64,000 bases of DNA from Occultella glacieicola (GTDB lineage: Bacteria; Actinomycetota; Actinomycetes; Actinomycetales; Beutenbergiaceae): assembly GCF_004353825.1 (NCBI RefSeq), contig NZ_SMNA01000005.1:248001-312000 (forward strand), read 5' to 3'. The notes under the pieces are model-generated. The model worked only from the letters and a program-made list of their open reading frames with translations, was not told the origin of the DNA and searched no databases. The first letter of the stretch is position 1. Every line of letters begins with the position of its first letter. The translations under genes were made by a program, and so were the position numbers. Positions 63,942 to 64,000 of this stretch are shown piece by piece.

Positions 63942-64000
63942 GTGCTCCCCTCCCCCGACCGCCCGGCGCCGAAGGAACTCGCGCCCGCCCGGGTGAACGC
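63942..64000 (+). CDS. Start of an unidentified gene (runs off right edge)
   Basis: GTG 63942 follows a GGGGG run and opens a frame to the window end, encoding about 19 residues (VLPSPDRPAPKELAPARVN). It diverges from the NCS2 permease. Too short to identify; a small membrane protein of the DUF2530 kind beside NCS2 genes is one guess. Confidence 0.35.
   Translation, partial: MLPSPDRPAPKELAPARVN

Overview
The window is 64 kb of very GC-rich, densely coding DNA with frequent GTG starts and many 1-4 bp stop/start overlaps (ATGA, GTGA). Together with a Glp / GlpR-SepX / RimJ cell-division neighbourhood, DtxR-type repressor, MscL, an FmdB/Ruc-like zinc protein, LLM-type (F420-like) oxidoreductase and a c-di-AMP riboswitch ahead of an NlpC/P60 hydrolase, this points to an actinobacterium, probably a Micrococcales member (inference; no rRNA in the window). 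I see no insertion sequence, integrase, prophage or CRISPR array.

Layout. 1-2.1 kb: SorC-regulated sugar-phosphate operon (SorC, class II aldolase, CbbY-like HAD phosphatase). 2.2-7.6 kb: accessory operon encoding an HNH-AAA ATPase fusion, a second HNH protein and a patatin-like phospholipase with membrane segments; it resembles, but is not identical to, Septu-type antiphage modules and is the best candidate here for an undescribed system. 7.8-10.8 kb: L-2-hydroxyglutarate oxidase, two VOC proteins and a phosphotransferase. 10.8-14.6 kb: riboflavin operon ribD-ribE-ribBA-ribH behind an FMN riboswitch. 14.7-23.2 kb: two arsenic loci (flavoprotein/ArsR; thioredoxin/ACR3/ArsR-ArsC fusion/ArsC) split by a MerR-SulP pair, with DoxX-like membrane proteins at both ends. 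23.2-25.7 kb: two-component system divergent from a VanY-like peptidase. 25.8-27.2 kb: RES-type toxin-antitoxin pair next to tRNA-Ala.

27.3-35.6 kb: GlpR/SepX, RimJ, Glp, 5-FTHF cyclo-ligase, penicillin acylase family protein, FmdB/Ruc-like protein, SAF-domain protein and MscL. 35.8-40.6 kb: a 1,599-residue SF1-helicase/Vsr-like protein whose catalytic motifs all look degraded. 40.8-44.7 kb: ABC exporter with its own two-component system. 44.9-48.8 kb: LLM oxidoreductase, tRNA-Arg, SRPBCC protein, ornithine aminotransferase behind a coupled 37-codon leader ORF, and a tandem universal stress protein. 49-50.8 kb: NlpC/P60 hydrolase under a c-di-AMP riboswitch, and a DtxR-family repressor. 51-53.9 kb: a citrate-synthase-fold protein lacking all three catalytic residues, coupled to serC and an SDR. 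53.9-58.1 kb: ykoFEDC-type thiamine/HMP ECF transporter behind a TPP riboswitch. 58.2-64 kb: MarR/MFS exporter pair, PhoX phosphatase and NCS2 purine permease.

Functional calls come from reading motifs by eye; no database was searched. Start codons were chosen from ribosome-binding sites, overlaps and family length, and alternatives are stated.
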